A stretch of DNA of 64,000 nucleotides from assembly GCF_015751905.1 (NCBI RefSeq), contig NZ_JADOUF010000001.1, forward strand, positions 2,418,001 through 2,482,000, in the 5' to 3' direction. Below are positions 43,198 through 52,815 of the stretch, piece by piece. The DNA comes from Longispora fulva (GTDB taxonomy: Bacteria; Actinomycetota; Actinomycetes; Mycobacteriales; Micromonosporaceae). Each line of letters begins with the position of its first letter. Position 1 is the first letter of the stretch. Both the position numbers and the translations under genes were made by a program. Under the pieces are notes generated by a model. That model was not told the origin of the DNA. It made no database searches and was given only the letters and a program-made list of their open reading frames with translations.

Positions 43198-43452
43198 TCA
43201 GCCCGCCACGGTGATGCCGGCGGCGAGGATGTCGTGGCGGAAGGTCCACGCCTCGTGCCACGGTCCCCGGGCCGCCGCGCCGGCACGCACCGCCCATTGG
43301 GACATGGGGCACGGCCATGCCTGGGTGCAGCCGGCCGCCCACCGTCCCGCGTCATCCGGATGCTGGTGGTGGCGGTCGGCGAGGCGGGTGGCGGTGCGGG
43401 CCAGGAGCGGGTCCGTGACGTCCTCACCCACCCGACGGCTGCTGGTGATCAT
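43198..43452 (-). CDS. Small hypothetical protein (84 aa)
   Basis: 84 aa, Trp- and Ala-rich, with two Cys-containing segments (GCTQAWPCPMSQW) and no known domain. ATG 43452; ends 3 nt before the GGDEF gene, suggesting coupled expression. A 121-nt gap separates it from the GNAT gene; that gap shows nothing recognisable. Confidence 0.6.
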   Translation of the reverse strand: MITSSRRVGEDVTDPLLARTATRLADRHHQHPDDAGRWAAGCTQAWPCPMSQWAVRAGAAARGPWHEAWTFRHDILAAGITVAG

Positions 43453-43573
43453 GCTTGTGTCCTTCCTGCTCGGCCGTACGTGCTGGGGCTGGGGCGGGCT
43501 GGTGGTGCGGTTTCGGCCGGTGGGGTCGCACCCGGGTCCTGTGCGAGCGCGACCTCACCGGGGCTGATGCCGG

Positions 43574-44209
43574 TCAGGGCCGGCCGGGCCTCCACATCGG
43601 GAAAATCGGCGGTCCGTCGGGTAGATCGATCGGATCGCCGAGGTCGAGGTAGCCGTTGCGGGCGTAGAGGCGCTGGCTGTTTTCGTCGCAGGCCTCCAGG
43701 TAGGCGGGGGCTGCGACTTGGTCGAGGCGGGTGTGTGCGTGGCGCAGGAGCAGGCTGCCGATGCCCTTGCCCTGCCAGGCCGGCATCACCCCGAGGAGTG
43801 CGAGGTGGTCGTGCGGGTCGGTGGGGTGGTGCTCTTCGAACCGCTCGTCGAGGGTGTGGAAACGGGGCAGGTGCGCTCCGGTGGCGGCGGCCAGCCGGGC
43901 CGGGTAGTCGGGGATGTCGGGCAGTGGGGCGGTGCGGGGGAACCAGACTGCGGCGGCGATCGGAGCGCCGACGCGGGTGGCGATGTGTGTGTAGCCGTGC
44001 TCGGCGGCATGCCTGGTGAGGATGCCGAAGAAGTCGCGCAGCACCCTCTCGCGGCTGGTGTCGTCGGGCACCAGCCACCGGCACACCGCGATCGGCGCGA
44101 AGGCCGTGGTGATGATGCGGGTGACGTCGTCGAGGTCGCCGGCGGCGGCGCGGACGATCTCCACGTCAGCCTCGATGGAGTGGGTGGTGAGGGCGTGTTC
44201 TGTAGTCAT
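43574..44209 (-). CDS. GNAT-family N-acetyltransferase
   Basis: 211-aa acetyltransferase. The acetyl-CoA loop is visible as LLGVMPAWQGKGIGSLLL, followed by ACDENSQRLYARNGYLDL. Substrate unknown. ATG 44209 lies 14 nt after the APC permease stop, so the two are probably co-transcribed. Confidence 0.9.
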   Translation of the reverse strand: MTTEHALTTHSIEADVEIVRAAAGDLDDVTRIITTAFAPIAVCRWLVPDDTSRERVLRDFFGILTRHAAEHGYTHIATRVGAPIAAAVWFPRTAPLPDIPDYPARLAAATGAHLPRFHTLDERFEEHHPTDPHDHLALLGVMPAWQGKGIGSLLLRHAHTRLDQVAAPAYLEACDENSQRLYARNGYLDLGDPIDLPDGPPIFPMWRPGRP

Positions 44210-44223
44210 GGGTGGTGGGCCTC

Positions 44224-45753
44224 CTAAGCGGACTGGGGTTCGCGGTACGGGGAGTCGGGTAGCTGCTCGGGAAGCGCCGCGCGGGTCGCGCGGCCGATGG
44301 ACGCGTACACCTCAGGCCGGGCGGTCCGCAGCCACAGACCGCGCGCGCACCCGGCGGCGGTGAGCACCGCCAGGGCGGCGGGAACTTCCCATCGCAGCGG
44401 CGAGGTCTCTGCGACGCCAAGCACCGCGGCGAAGTTGACCAGCGCGAGAGCGACCATCGCCGCCAGCAGGACCGTTGCGACGATCGGGCAGATCAGCCGC
44501 GTCCACACCCCGAGCCGCGGCTGGTCGGGTCCGTGCAGCAGGAACACGGCGGCGAGGGAGGTGGCGGTCAGCAGGCACAGGACGGCGAAGCCGCCGGCGG
44601 CGCCGAACAGGTAGAACATGCGGGTCACCGGGTCCCAGCCGGCGACGGTGTAGGCGCCGATCACGGCGGCGACGGCTGCGGACTGTAGGGCTGAGGCCCA
44701 GATCGGGGCTGCGGTGCGGGTGTGGGTGCGTGCTATCCAGGCGGGGAGGACGCGTTCGCGGGCGAGGCTGAACACGTAGCGGCTGCCGGTGTTGTGAAAC
44801 GCGAGCATCGCCGCGATCAGGGAGGTGCCGAACAGCAGCCGCACGGCGTTCGCGGCCGGCTCGCCGAGCTGGTCGAGCGCGGCGAGGGCGACCAGGTTCG
44901 TGCCGTACTCACCGGCGTGCTCGATGGTGCGCGCCGGCCCGTCGGGTACGGTCATTGCCCACGCCGACACCGTGTACAGGCCAGTGATCAGACCGAGGGT
45001 CAGTAGCGTCGCCTGCGGCACAGCCCGGGGGCGGGCCTCCTCTGCGTAGGGGATGCCTTGTTCGATGCCGACGTAGGCCAGGACCACGATGACCAGCGCG
45101 CCGCCGATCGCCGGACTCCCCAGACCGGCAGGGTCGAAGCTGTCGGCGAGGTCGATCGGGTGGGGGTGTCCGCTGAACAGGACGGAGCCGACGTTGGACG
45201 CGGAGGTGAGCATGACGATGAGTAGTTCGCCGGCGCACAGGACGGCCAGGACCTTCGCCGACACCGTGACCCGCAGGACCCCGAGGGTGCTCACCAGGGC
45301 CCAGCAGGACAGGGCCACCGCCCACCACGGCAGACGCCAGCCGGTCGCCTCGCCGATCAGCGGGCCGAGCGCGGAGCCGACCGCCCCGTAGGCGGCGACC
45401 TGCACCGACAGGTACCCCACCACCGCCAACCACGCAGCACCAACGCCCGGCACCCGGCCCAGGCCGGCGGCGATCACCGTGTACAGGCCACCCGCCGACG
45501 GACACACCCGGGCGGCGGCGAGGTATCCGGGCATGAACACCGCCAGGACCGCGCCGACGAGAAGGAACACCAGCGGCAGCGCGGTCAGGCCGATCGCGGC
45601 GTAGGCGGTGGGGATGACACCGGCGACGACGGTGAGCACGGCCGCGGCGCTGAGCATCACCCCAGTTAGGGGGCCGGTGCCCAACTGGGCGGCGCGCAGC
45701 AACTGCGGCACCCGGGCGGGCCCGGCGCCTTGGGGTGATGGTGTCTTGGACAC
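44224..45753 (-). CDS. APC-family amino-acid permease
   Basis: 509 aa with 12 or more hydrophobic segments. The first helices (LTGVMLSAAAVLTVVAGVIP; YLAAARVCPSAGGLYTVIA) match the APC superfamily. Start GTG 45753 is preferred over the longer frame because the family N-terminus follows shortly. It lies 23 nt downstream of the GPP34 gene and probably imports an amino acid or amine. Confidence 0.87.
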   Translation of the reverse strand: MSKTPSPQGAGPARVPQLLRAAQLGTGPLTGVMLSAAAVLTVVAGVIPTAYAAIGLTALPLVFLLVGAVLAVFMPGYLAAARVCPSAGGLYTVIAAGLGRVPGVGAAWLAVVGYLSVQVAAYGAVGSALGPLIGEATGWRLPWWAVALSCWALVSTLGVLRVTVSAKVLAVLCAGELLIVMLTSASNVGSVLFSGHPHPIDLADSFDPAGLGSPAIGGALVIVVLAYVGIEQGIPYAEEARPRAVPQATLLTLGLITGLYTVSAWAMTVPDGPARTIEHAGEYGTNLVALAALDQLGEPAANAVRLLFGTSLIAAMLAFHNTGSRYVFSLARERVLPAWIARTHTRTAAPIWASALQSAAVAAVIGAYTVAGWDPVTRMFYLFGAAGGFAVLCLLTATSLAAVFLLHGPDQPRLGVWTRLICPIVATVLLAAMVALALVNFAAVLGVAETSPLRWEVPAALAVLTAAGCARGLWLRTARPEVYASIGRATRAALPEQLPDSPYREPQSA

Positions 45754-45776
45754 GAGGAGGGTCTCCAGGGAGGAGG

Positions 45777-46568
45777 TTAGCGGGACAGGTGCATCGAGGC
45801 GATGACGTGCTCGCACAAGGCGAGCACCGCCCGGGCGTCGGGGGCGAGACGCGCGATCATTCCGGTCGCGTGCGGGGCGAGGTGTTTGTGGTCACGCAGC
45901 CACAGACGCTGCATACCCGCCGCACGGATCAGCCCCACCAGCACGGCGTCACGGGCCGTCGCGGTCGGAGAGTCCGCACCGAGCGCAAGACGGTTACGCA
46001 GCAGCACTGCGCGCCGCTCGGCGTCGGTCGAATCAGCCGGCACGGCGGCACTGCGACGCCGACCCAGCCGGTTTCGCCACTCCACCCGGTGCAGCACTCC
46101 GGACGTCACGAGCGCTTCGCGGGTCCAGTTGGGGATGCTGGCCGCGAGTACCCGCAGCCACGTCTCGGCGGCGGTCGGCGCCATCCGCAGAATCTGCTCG
46201 GACACCTCCGCCAGGCCGAGGTCCAGGCGCAGGGCGGTGTCGGCGACCAGGACACCGCCCTGCACGCTCCAGCACCCGGCCAGCAGGCCACCGATCAGCT
46301 CCGCCCCCACCAGCGACACGCCCAGCGCCGACCCAGGTATCAGCAGCCGCCCGGTCTGGGGGTCGTGCGCGATCAGGTACAGGTCCTCGGTGACGAACCC
46401 GCCGTCACCGGCGAGCAGAAGCCCGTCCGCACGCTGAGACTGCCGCCCGGATCCGAAGCGGGAGGCCGGATCACCGGGGACCAGGCGGGCTGCGAATTGC
46501 CGACCGGTCGGACCGTAGGCGGGCTCGTCACCCGGTATTGCAGGACCGCTCAAGAAGGTTCCGGTCAT
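45777..46568 (-). CDS. GPP34 (GOLPH3-like) phosphoprotein
   Basis: 263-aa member of the GPP34 family, which in eukaryotes binds phosphoinositide-4-phosphate; the actinomycete role is unknown. Features are DLYLIAHDPQTGRLLIPG, GAELIGGLL, VLHRVEWRNRLGRRR and AERRAVLLRNRL. ATG 46568 overlaps the stop of a 59-aa ORF by 4 nt, so this start is preferred over the longer frame. Confidence 0.85.
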   Translation of the reverse strand: MTGTFLSGPAIPGDEPAYGPTGRQFAARLVPGDPASRFGSGRQSQRADGLLLAGDGGFVTEDLYLIAHDPQTGRLLIPGSALGVSLVGAELIGGLLAGCWSVQGGVLVADTALRLDLGLAEVSEQILRMAPTAAETWLRVLAASIPNWTREALVTSGVLHRVEWRNRLGRRRSAAVPADSTDAERRAVLLRNRLALGADSPTATARDAVLVGLIRAAGMQRLWLRDHKHLAPHATGMIARLAPDARAVLALCEHVIASMHLSR

Positions 46569-46744
46569 CGTGACCACAACTCGCCTCCCGCACACAGCAC
46601 CCGGCACCCGCCGGTGACGGGCGCGTACCCAGGGCTCCCCTCAGCGCCACCGGCCATCCAGGGACGGCCGCCAGCGGCGACACCCTCACGACCCGCAGCG
46701 GGCTCCGGGTGCCGCCGCGAACGAGCAGATGCTGTGGTGGCCAT
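46565..46744 (-). CDS. Small ORF (59 aa) upstream of the GPP34 gene
   Basis: ATG 46744 has AAGGG about 9 nt upstream and the stop overlaps the GPP34 ATG by 4 nt. The product is Gly/Ala/Arg-rich with two Cys near the C-terminus (GGCRVLCAGGELW). No homology recognised. A coupling leader peptide, a small protein or a peptide precursor are all possible. Confidence 0.45.
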   Translation of the reverse strand: MATTASARSRRHPEPAAGREGVAAGGRPWMAGGAEGSPGYAPVTGGCRVLCAGGELWSR

Positions 46745-47046
46745 GTCGAGGCCCTTCTTCCAGCCGCCCGCAGTGCGGGCGGACACGGGGCTGGTGCCAC
46801 CCCACCTAACGGGCCGATCCGGAGTGTCGGACAGGCGCACACCAGGGCGGTGACAATCCGTTGACAGCGAGTGCTTGTTGGCAACCAACGCGCCGGTCGC
46901 CACCGTGGCGGGGCCGATCACGTTCTTGCTCTGCCTCCATTGGCGCGCATCGTGGCCTTGACGGGTAGGTCGCCGATGCCGACAGCCCAGTTGTCCGCAT
47001 CCCCGAGTGCCTGGCTTGGCCCGGTCGGCTGGGTAGCATCGTCAGG
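46745..47046. other. Divergent intergenic region with a tandem TTGACA-type repeat
   Basis: About 300 nt between the minus-strand array and the S9 peptidase gene. It holds the repeat at 46850-46866 and TAGCAT (47034-47039), a leaderless-type -10 that ends 7 nt before the peptidase GTG. Confidence 0.55.
46850..46866 (+). promoter_or_regulatory. Tandem repeat GTGACA-ATCCG-TTGACA
   Basis: Two TTGACA-like hexamers with an 11-nt period, i.e. on nearly the same helix face. The same design recurs at 56997, 61194, 61816 and 63066. Candidate operator or promoter element. Confidence 0.45.
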
Positions 47047-48765
47047 GTGAGTACACCGGGTTTTGACGCCTTGACCTGCTGGGGTGACGGCTTGTTGTGG
47101 GTGCAGGCCGACGAGCAAGGCTGCGGGCTGATGGCCTGGTCCCGTTCCAGTGGCACGACCCGGCTCACCCCTCCGGAGGTCGAGGTCGGCAACATAGTGC
47201 ACGCCTACGGCGGCGGCGCGTTCGCGGCCGGCCCGGGCCGCATCTGGTACGTCGACGCCACCGACGGACAGCTCCAGACGCTGGCGGTCCAGGAGCCGAA
47301 CGCCGAACCGACGCCCTTGACCGGCGGCCAGCAGGCCGGCTCCGGCGATCTGATCTACTACGACGGCGAACTGCTCGGCGTTCAGGAAGGCGAGCACGGT
47401 GACACGGTCACCGCGTGGGACACGTCCAACGGGCTGGCCCGGACGCTGCTCACGTCGTCTGGATTCCTGGCCGCCCCGCGCCTCGCGCCGGGCCGTCTGG
47501 CGTGGTTGACCTGGGGCCAAGACGCGATGCCCTGGGACAGCGCCGAACTGTGGTGCGCCGACTACCATCCAGGTGGCGTACCCATCGGTGCGGTGCTCGT
47601 GGCCGGTGGGCCGGATGAGGCGGTTGCCGAGCCGCGGTGGGGGCCGGACGGGTCGCTGTACTTCATGTCGGACCGCTCGGGCTGGATGAACTTGCACCGC
47701 TGGGACGGCACCAGCGTGCGGTCGGTTGCGTCGATGGACGCCGAGTGCGCCGCTGCGCCCTGGGAGCTCGGGTACGCCAGCTACACGTTCCTGCCCGACC
47801 ACCGCATCGCCATGATTGCCCGCCGCGGGACCCTCGATCAACTCGTTCTCGTCGAACAGGAGGGTGTGCGGGAACTGGAGCTGCCGTTCACGTCGATCAA
47901 GCCATACATGGCCACGGTGGGCGATCACGTCGCGATGATCGCCGCGACACCAATCACAGCTCCCGCCGTCGTTGTTGTCGACCCCGACGGCTCTTTCGTG
48001 ATCATCGCCGGTCAGAGCCCTGTCCCGAGCGCCCCGCGCCCCACGACGGGGCACACCGCGGGCGGGGTCACCTACCTGCTGCATCGGCCCTCGACCAGTC
48101 TGGCCGGTCCCCTGCCGCTGATCGTGCGGGCACATCCTGGCCCCACGGACGGGATCACCTACCGGCGGGATGCCTTCATCGATTTCTTCACCCACAACGG
48201 CTTCGCCATCGTCGATGTCGCCTATCGGGGCAGCACCGGCTTCGGGCGGGCGTTCCGGAGATCCTTATACGGCCGGTGGGGGCTTGACGACGTGGCGGAC
48301 TGCGCGGAGGTCGCCGAGCACCTACTCGCCACCGGAACCACCACCCCGGGCTCCGTGTTCATCGCTGGTGCCAGCGCCGGCGGGTACACCGCTCTGCATG
48401 CCGTGTGCGCGGCCGGGCCGTTCGCGGCTGCGATTGCCCGCTCGCCGATCATCGACCCAAAGAGCTGGGCTGCGACGGTGCCCCGGTTCCAACGCGCCCA
48501 CGCAGTCGCTCTCGACGGTGGAGGCGGCCGGGTTCGATCCGAGGCGATCCGCAAGCCCGTCCTGCTCGTGCACGGCGCCAACGACCCCATCACATCGGCG
48601 GCCGACACACTTGCCCTCGCACACGACCTGCAAGACCGGCGGTCCAGTGTCGAACTGCTGCTGCTCGACACCGAAAGCCACACCCTCTCGGCGCCGCACC
48701 TGGCCGAGGCGGTGCTCGACGCCGAGCTGCGGTTTCTCCGGGCCATGATGCGCTCAGAGCGGTAG
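47047..48765 (+). CDS. S9-family (prolyl-oligopeptidase-like) serine peptidase
   Basis: 572-aa cytoplasmic peptidase. An N-terminal beta-propeller-like region (about 1-330; WGPDGSLYFMSDRSG) precedes an alpha/beta-hydrolase domain. The nucleophile Ser lies in GASAGG, the Asp in HGANDPI and the His in TESHTLS. Many family members are about 600-700 aa, so the propeller is compact. GTG 47047 is probably leaderless. Its 3' end overlaps the convergent XRE gene by 12 nt. Confidence 0.9.
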   Translation: MSTPGFDALTCWGDGLLWVQADEQGCGLMAWSRSSGTTRLTPPEVEVGNIVHAYGGGAFAAGPGRIWYVDATDGQLQTLAVQEPNAEPTPLTGGQQAGSGDLIYYDGELLGVQEGEHGDTVTAWDTSNGLARTLLTSSGFLAAPRLAPGRLAWLTWGQDAMPWDSAELWCADYHPGGVPIGAVLVAGGPDEAVAEPRWGPDGSLYFMSDRSGWMNLHRWDGTSVRSVASMDAECAAAPWELGYASYTFLPDHRIAMIARRGTLDQLVLVEQEGVRELELPFTSIKPYMATVGDHVAMIAATPITAPAVVVVDPDGSFVIIAGQSPVPSAPRPTTGHTAGGVTYLLHRPSTSLAGPLPLIVRAHPGPTDGITYRRDAFIDFFTHNGFAIVDVAYRGSTGFGRAFRRSLYGRWGLDDVADCAEVAEHLLATGTTTPGSVFIAGASAGGYTALHAVCAAGPFAAAIARSPIIDPKSWAATVPRFQRAHAVALDGGGGRVRSEAIRKPVLLVHGANDPITSAADTLALAHDLQDRRSSVELLLLDTESHTLSAPHLAEAVLDAELRFLRAMMRSER

Positions 48766-50034
48766 CAGGGCCCTCATGTAGTCCTCAAGGTCGCGCACCG
48801 CCGGCTCCTTACGGAACGGGCCGAGGTCCTGCCTGAGGTCAGCCAACCGCTGCCGGCTGCGCGCCGAGGAGGTCTGCGCGGTGTAGTCGGCCGCCTGCCG
48901 CCCCACCGCACACGCCTGCTCGATCAGTCCTGCCCGGGCCAGCGAGGACGCCATCAGTGCGGCGTCGATCGCCAGCCGCCGCACATGCGTCGGCGACACG
49001 CCTGCCAACGCTCCGTCGGCCTGCTGTTGGGCGAGGCGCGGGTGGCCGAGATCATGGAAGCAGTGCGCCACCTCATCGGCAAGGTAAGCAGTGGTGAAGT
49101 ACCTGATCCACCCCGGCTCGCGTTCCGGCGATGCCGCGTCCAGGTTCCGCTCGGCTTCAAGGATTGCCTGCGTCGCAGCCCGCTCGTCGCCGTGGCGGGC
49201 GTGTGCCCTGGCCGCGACGGCCGTAAATGCCGAGCGCGCGAGCGGGCCGGCCAGGTCGCGGGTGCCTCGAAGGCCGGCCTTCGCCATCCGCAGTCCGAGC
49301 GGCACCTCTCCGCGGTGCAGCGCCAGGTGGGCGCTGTTGACCGCGAGGATGTAGCCGCCCAGGAGCCGGTCGCCTGCGGCGGTAGCCCAGTCCAGAGCCT
49401 GCAGGTAGCAGCCCTGCGCCAGCTCGTCGTTGCCCGAGTCGATGGCCTGATAGCCCGCCAACTCCCAGAACCCCGCGGCCGTGGCGTACAGCCGAACCGC
49501 CACCTCGGCACTCGAGGGACGCGATGCCAACAGGCGGGCCAGATCGGCACTCGCGTAGGCCGTCACCATGGGAAACACCATGCCAGCGCCCTGGACGTGA
49601 TCGAGCCGGCGAAACTCCTCCAACCGCCGGGCGACACCATCGACGACCTCGTCGTCCACCCAGCCCATGGCATTGTCACCCATGATGCGTGGAGCCGGGT
49701 CATCGTCGAGCAGCCAGTCCAATGCCGCCTGCTCCATCGACCGCGCCGGTCCCCCGCCGGCGCGCTTCGCCGTCTGCCGCTGCGCGGCGAGAGCGTGCCC
49801 GAACGCCGCGATCACGCCGTCGGTGTCCAGGGCCGCCTCCAGGGCCGTCACCAGCTCCGGTGCCGGCCAGCGCTGCGCCTTCTCGACCTTGCCGATCAGA
49901 TCGGCGCTGACAAATGCCAACGCGCCCAGCTCTGCCTGCGACAACCCTCGCCGGTCACGCCAGCTGCGCACCGCAGCACCAAACGCGTGCCGTGGTGACA
50001 GCTGCGGGAACAACCGTCGGGGAGCTTGAGCCAT
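48754..50034 (-). CDS. XRE-family regulator with C-terminal TPR-like region
   Basis: 426 aa. An N-terminal helix-turn-helix (about 15-70; GLSQAELGALAFVSADLIGKVEKAQRWP) is followed by an approximately 330-residue helical region resembling TPR arrays of Streptomyces-type regulators. ATG 50034 has GAGG 6 nt upstream; the longer frame reading (to 50187) is not protein-like. Such regulators often control or sense neighbouring accessory genes. Confidence 0.85.
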   Translation of the reverse strand: MAQAPRRLFPQLSPRHAFGAAVRSWRDRRGLSQAELGALAFVSADLIGKVEKAQRWPAPELVTALEAALDTDGVIAAFGHALAAQRQTAKRAGGGPARSMEQAALDWLLDDDPAPRIMGDNAMGWVDDEVVDGVARRLEEFRRLDHVQGAGMVFPMVTAYASADLARLLASRPSSAEVAVRLYATAAGFWELAGYQAIDSGNDELAQGCYLQALDWATAAGDRLLGGYILAVNSAHLALHRGEVPLGLRMAKAGLRGTRDLAGPLARSAFTAVAARAHARHGDERAATQAILEAERNLDAASPEREPGWIRYFTTAYLADEVAHCFHDLGHPRLAQQQADGALAGVSPTHVRRLAIDAALMASSLARAGLIEQACAVGRQAADYTAQTSSARSRQRLADLRQDLGPFRKEPAVRDLEDYMRALLPL

Positions 50035-50433
50035 CGCCAGCCTCGAAAACACTTCGGTCCGCATGGCATCGCTATGGGATGCGACACCGGACCTGACCCT
50101 ACCTGCGGCAATAGCACCGGTCCATGGCTTCGAACCGTTCCGGCGCCATGTCAGTCGCGGAACCGCAACTTGCACCAGGCCAGGCAACTCGCGATTGGAC
50201 CTGCTGACAATCCATTGGCGCTACACGAAGCACGGCACGCCCCCCCAGGTCGCGGATCGCGAATTAAGTTCACGGTCGTGAACACGCGGCGCAAGAAATC
50301 TCTGACTGCAGATCCCGCACCCACACTTCGGCGGTTCGAGGCACAGTGAGATCGACTGGGTCGACGCCGCCCCGGGGTTCGGTGTGGCGATATGACCGGA
50401 CCGGCATGCCCCTGGGGTCAAGCGGTGCCGGCC
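50035..50433. other. Intergenic region between two XRE genes
   Basis: About 400 nt with no convincing gene. A degenerate copy of the repeat (TGACAATCCATTGGC near 50205-50219) lies here, and the segment must hold the promoter of the 48754-50034 regulator. Confidence 0.4.
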
Positions 50434-51540
50434 TCAGCGGAAACGTTTGAGGACTACCGGGCGGGCGCCGCGATCGCCGGTGAGTTCGACTACCAGCCGG
50501 CGCACCGACTGGCTACGGCGATCTGCCGACAACGATTCGACGGCCTGCTGCGCGCGCTGGAGCGCACTAGCGTGGTCGCCCCGCGCGTGCTCGAGAACGG
50601 CCCGGTGGAGTTCCAGATGGGTCGAGTACCTGGCGTGACCGGCGGGAAGGGCTCGGGCGGCCTGGTCGATGGCCGCTTCGGCGCCAGGGTGGGCGATGCC
50701 AGCGAGGATTCCGGCCCGGGTCACAGCGTGCCGCCACCAAGGGATGTCCTCGTCCGTGGCCGCGGTGTCGCAGCCGGTACGGGCGAGTGCGCGGTCGGCG
50801 GCGTCGAGTTCCGCCAGAACGTCAGCGTTGCTCCGGGCGACGAGGACGGCCCGCGTGAGGTGGGCCAGCACCAGGCCGGTAGTCGGCCTGTCCGCGATGG
50901 CGACGGCCTCGTTCGCCCACGTGCGGGCGAGACCGACGTGCAGCGGCTGATCTTCCAGGTCCTGGGCCGCTCGAGCGCGCGACCAGACCTGGGTCGCAGG
51001 GTCCCCGCTCGTGTCGGCCCACGCCACTCCTCGCCGGTACCAGTCCACTGCGGCGTCGGGGCCGTCGAGTTCGCGCCACGTCTGGCCGTAGAGCGTCGTC
51101 ATCCGCCCGGTCAGCGCGTGGACCTTGCGGGTGCTGGTGGTGCCTCGGATCGCTGAGAGGTCGCTCCACAGCCGCATGCGCACCTGAGGGACCTCCGGGA
51201 GCGCCATGAAGGAACGCGAATGGGCCCGGTGGACTTCGGCCCAGTCATCGGGGCTGTGCGCCACGGGGATGCTCGCGGCCAGGGCCTGCTCGAGGTCGAA
51301 TGCCAGGGCTGCTGGTCCCGCGGCGGCACTGGTAGCCAGGTACGCGATAATCTCTCGCCTGCTGAGCATGTTGGGGTACTCCAGTCCGTAGGCGAGCACC
51401 ACCTGGCGGGTAGGTGGTTTCACGCCGTTTTCGATGTTGCTGAGGTACGGACGGCTCAGGCCGCTTCTCAGGGCTAGGGCCGCGAGGTTGCCGCCGGCGG
51501 CACGCCGCTCGGCCTTCAGAATGGCACCTATTGTCGCCAT
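50434..51540 (-). CDS. XRE-family regulator with TPR-like C-terminus
   Basis: 368 aa. The N-terminal helix-turn-helix (ALRSGLSRPYLSNIENGVKPPT, about 22-45) is followed by a long helical region with tetratricopeptide-like repeats (TVHR- and YRRGVAWADTSGDPATQVW-type helices). ATG 51540; unrelated in detail to the neighbouring regulator. The plus-strand module at 51732-53696 starts 190 nt away and may be its target. Confidence 0.87.
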   Translation of the reverse strand: MATIGAILKAERRAAGGNLAALALRSGLSRPYLSNIENGVKPPTRQVVLAYGLEYPNMLSRREIIAYLATSAAAGPAALAFDLEQALAASIPVAHSPDDWAEVHRAHSRSFMALPEVPQVRMRLWSDLSAIRGTTSTRKVHALTGRMTTLYGQTWRELDGPDAAVDWYRRGVAWADTSGDPATQVWSRARAAQDLEDQPLHVGLARTWANEAVAIADRPTTGLVLAHLTRAVLVARSNADVLAELDAADRALARTGCDTAATDEDIPWWRHAVTRAGILAGIAHPGAEAAIDQAARALPAGHARYSTHLELHRAVLEHARGDHASALQRAQQAVESLSADRRSQSVRRLVVELTGDRGARPVVLKRFR

Positions 51541-51731
51541 TGTTCTACCTCACCACACCGGGGAACGCGAGGGAACGTCGCGGTCAGCCTGGACCACGCA
51601 CTCCACGGTACGCGCAGTGACAGACTTCAATCACCGCCAGCGGAACTTCCTTACGACCAGGGGCGAGGGGTAGACGGCCGCCATACCCTTCGCCCCTGGC
51701 CGTGCCCCTGCGCTGCGAAATGGAGCACGAT

Positions 51732-52136
51732 ATGACAGCCTTCACGACCGTCAGTACCGGCCGGGCCCGCGAAGAACTGGGCCGCTTCTTCCTCATCGCC
51801 GCCCTCGCCGACAGTGCCCCGGAGATGTTCTCCGCGTTCATCGACGCCGAGTGGCACCGCCTCCTCGGCACCGGCGCGTACGACGGCTTCTGCGACCAGC
51901 TGGTCGGCCACCCGGTCGGACACCGCGAGGACGCCGGATACGGCCAGATCACCTGGGTGCAGCGCTACCACGAGCAGTTCGGCCCGTTGCCGGCCGAGTG
52001 GTTCGCAGACGCCGCCGGCACGATCGACCACAGCGCCTACGACGCCTACCGCTCCACCGGCGCGGTGACCGCGTCCTGGAACTGCTCCCCGGCCAGCGAC
52101 GGCGACGGCGACCACCACACCGAGCCCACCAAATAG
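51732..52136 (+). CDS. Hypothetical protein
   Basis: 134 aa, acidic, with WVQRYHEQFGPLPAEWFADAAG and no known domain. ATG 51732 has GGAG 7 nt upstream; ATG 51720 would add four residues. First of three same-strand genes (unknown, DUF6875-like, kinase-like) that look like one transcription unit. Confidence 0.65.
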   Translation: MTAFTTVSTGRAREELGRFFLIAALADSAPEMFSAFIDAEWHRLLGTGAYDGFCDQLVGHPVGHREDAGYGQITWVQRYHEQFGPLPAEWFADAAGTIDHSAYDAYRSTGAVTASWNCSPASDGDGDHHTEPTK

Positions 52137-52203
52137 ACCGACGACGCGGGGCCGCCCAGCGAGGGCGGTCCCGCCCACTTCGGTCGCGCCCAGGAGGTCG
52201 ATC

Positions 52204-52815
52204 GTGCGCGAGCTTCACCCCACCACTACCGACCCAGCCAGCATCCATCCCGGCCTGCCCGGCTACCTAGCCGCCATGACCGGCCACTGCCCCTTCCTCA
52301 CCCCGTCGCTGAACCAGCAGCTGACGACCTGGTCAGCCTGGCAAGCCGACCCTGAGGACGCACCGGACCTGTTCGCACTGCTCGTCGAGCACACCGAGCA
52401 CTTCCGCCGGCGCCGCGCCAAGGATGGGCTGCTCGTCTGTGCGAACATCGCCGTCATGGGACCGAGCAGCATCCAGGAGGCCCGGGCAGTGCTGGACTGG
52501 CCAGCCTGGATCACGCGCAACATCTACGCGGAGGTCAGCGTCATGATCGGTAAATTCTGGATCGGAGAGGTCGAGAATGACAAGGTCGGCAGGGCTATCA
52601 TGCCGCCGCCGGTGTCGTACTTTTCGATCCGGCACTCGTACCCCGCCAAGGACGCCCGGTTCCTGCACCGCTTCACCGATGTCTCCACGGCACTCGCTGC
52701 GGCCCCGGCCCACGACGACGGCCGCGATGTCCTGCGCAGGCACCTCGCAGGCGATACTCCGGGCGGCGCGTTCACCCGGCTCTGCGCCGCCTTCCCCGCG
52801 CCGATGGCGGTCTGA
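52204..52815 (+). CDS. DUF6875-like protein
   Basis: 203 aa. Conserved-looking blocks CPFLTPSLNQQL, VMIGKFWIGEVEND and YFSIRHSYPAKDARFLHRF fit the DUF6875 family as I remember it (moderate certainty). GTG 52204 follows AGGAGG at 6 nt. Its TGA overlaps the next ATG by 1 nt, so it is coupled to the kinase-like gene. Function unknown. Confidence 0.65.
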   Translation: MRELHPTTTDPASIHPGLPGYLAAMTGHCPFLTPSLNQQLTTWSAWQADPEDAPDLFALLVEHTEHFRRRRAKDGLLVCANIAVMGPSSIQEARAVLDWPAWITRNIYAEVSVMIGKFWIGEVENDKVGRAIMPPPVSYFSIRHSYPAKDARFLHRFTDVSTALAAAPAHDDGRDVLRRHLAGDTPGGAFTRLCAAFPAPMAV

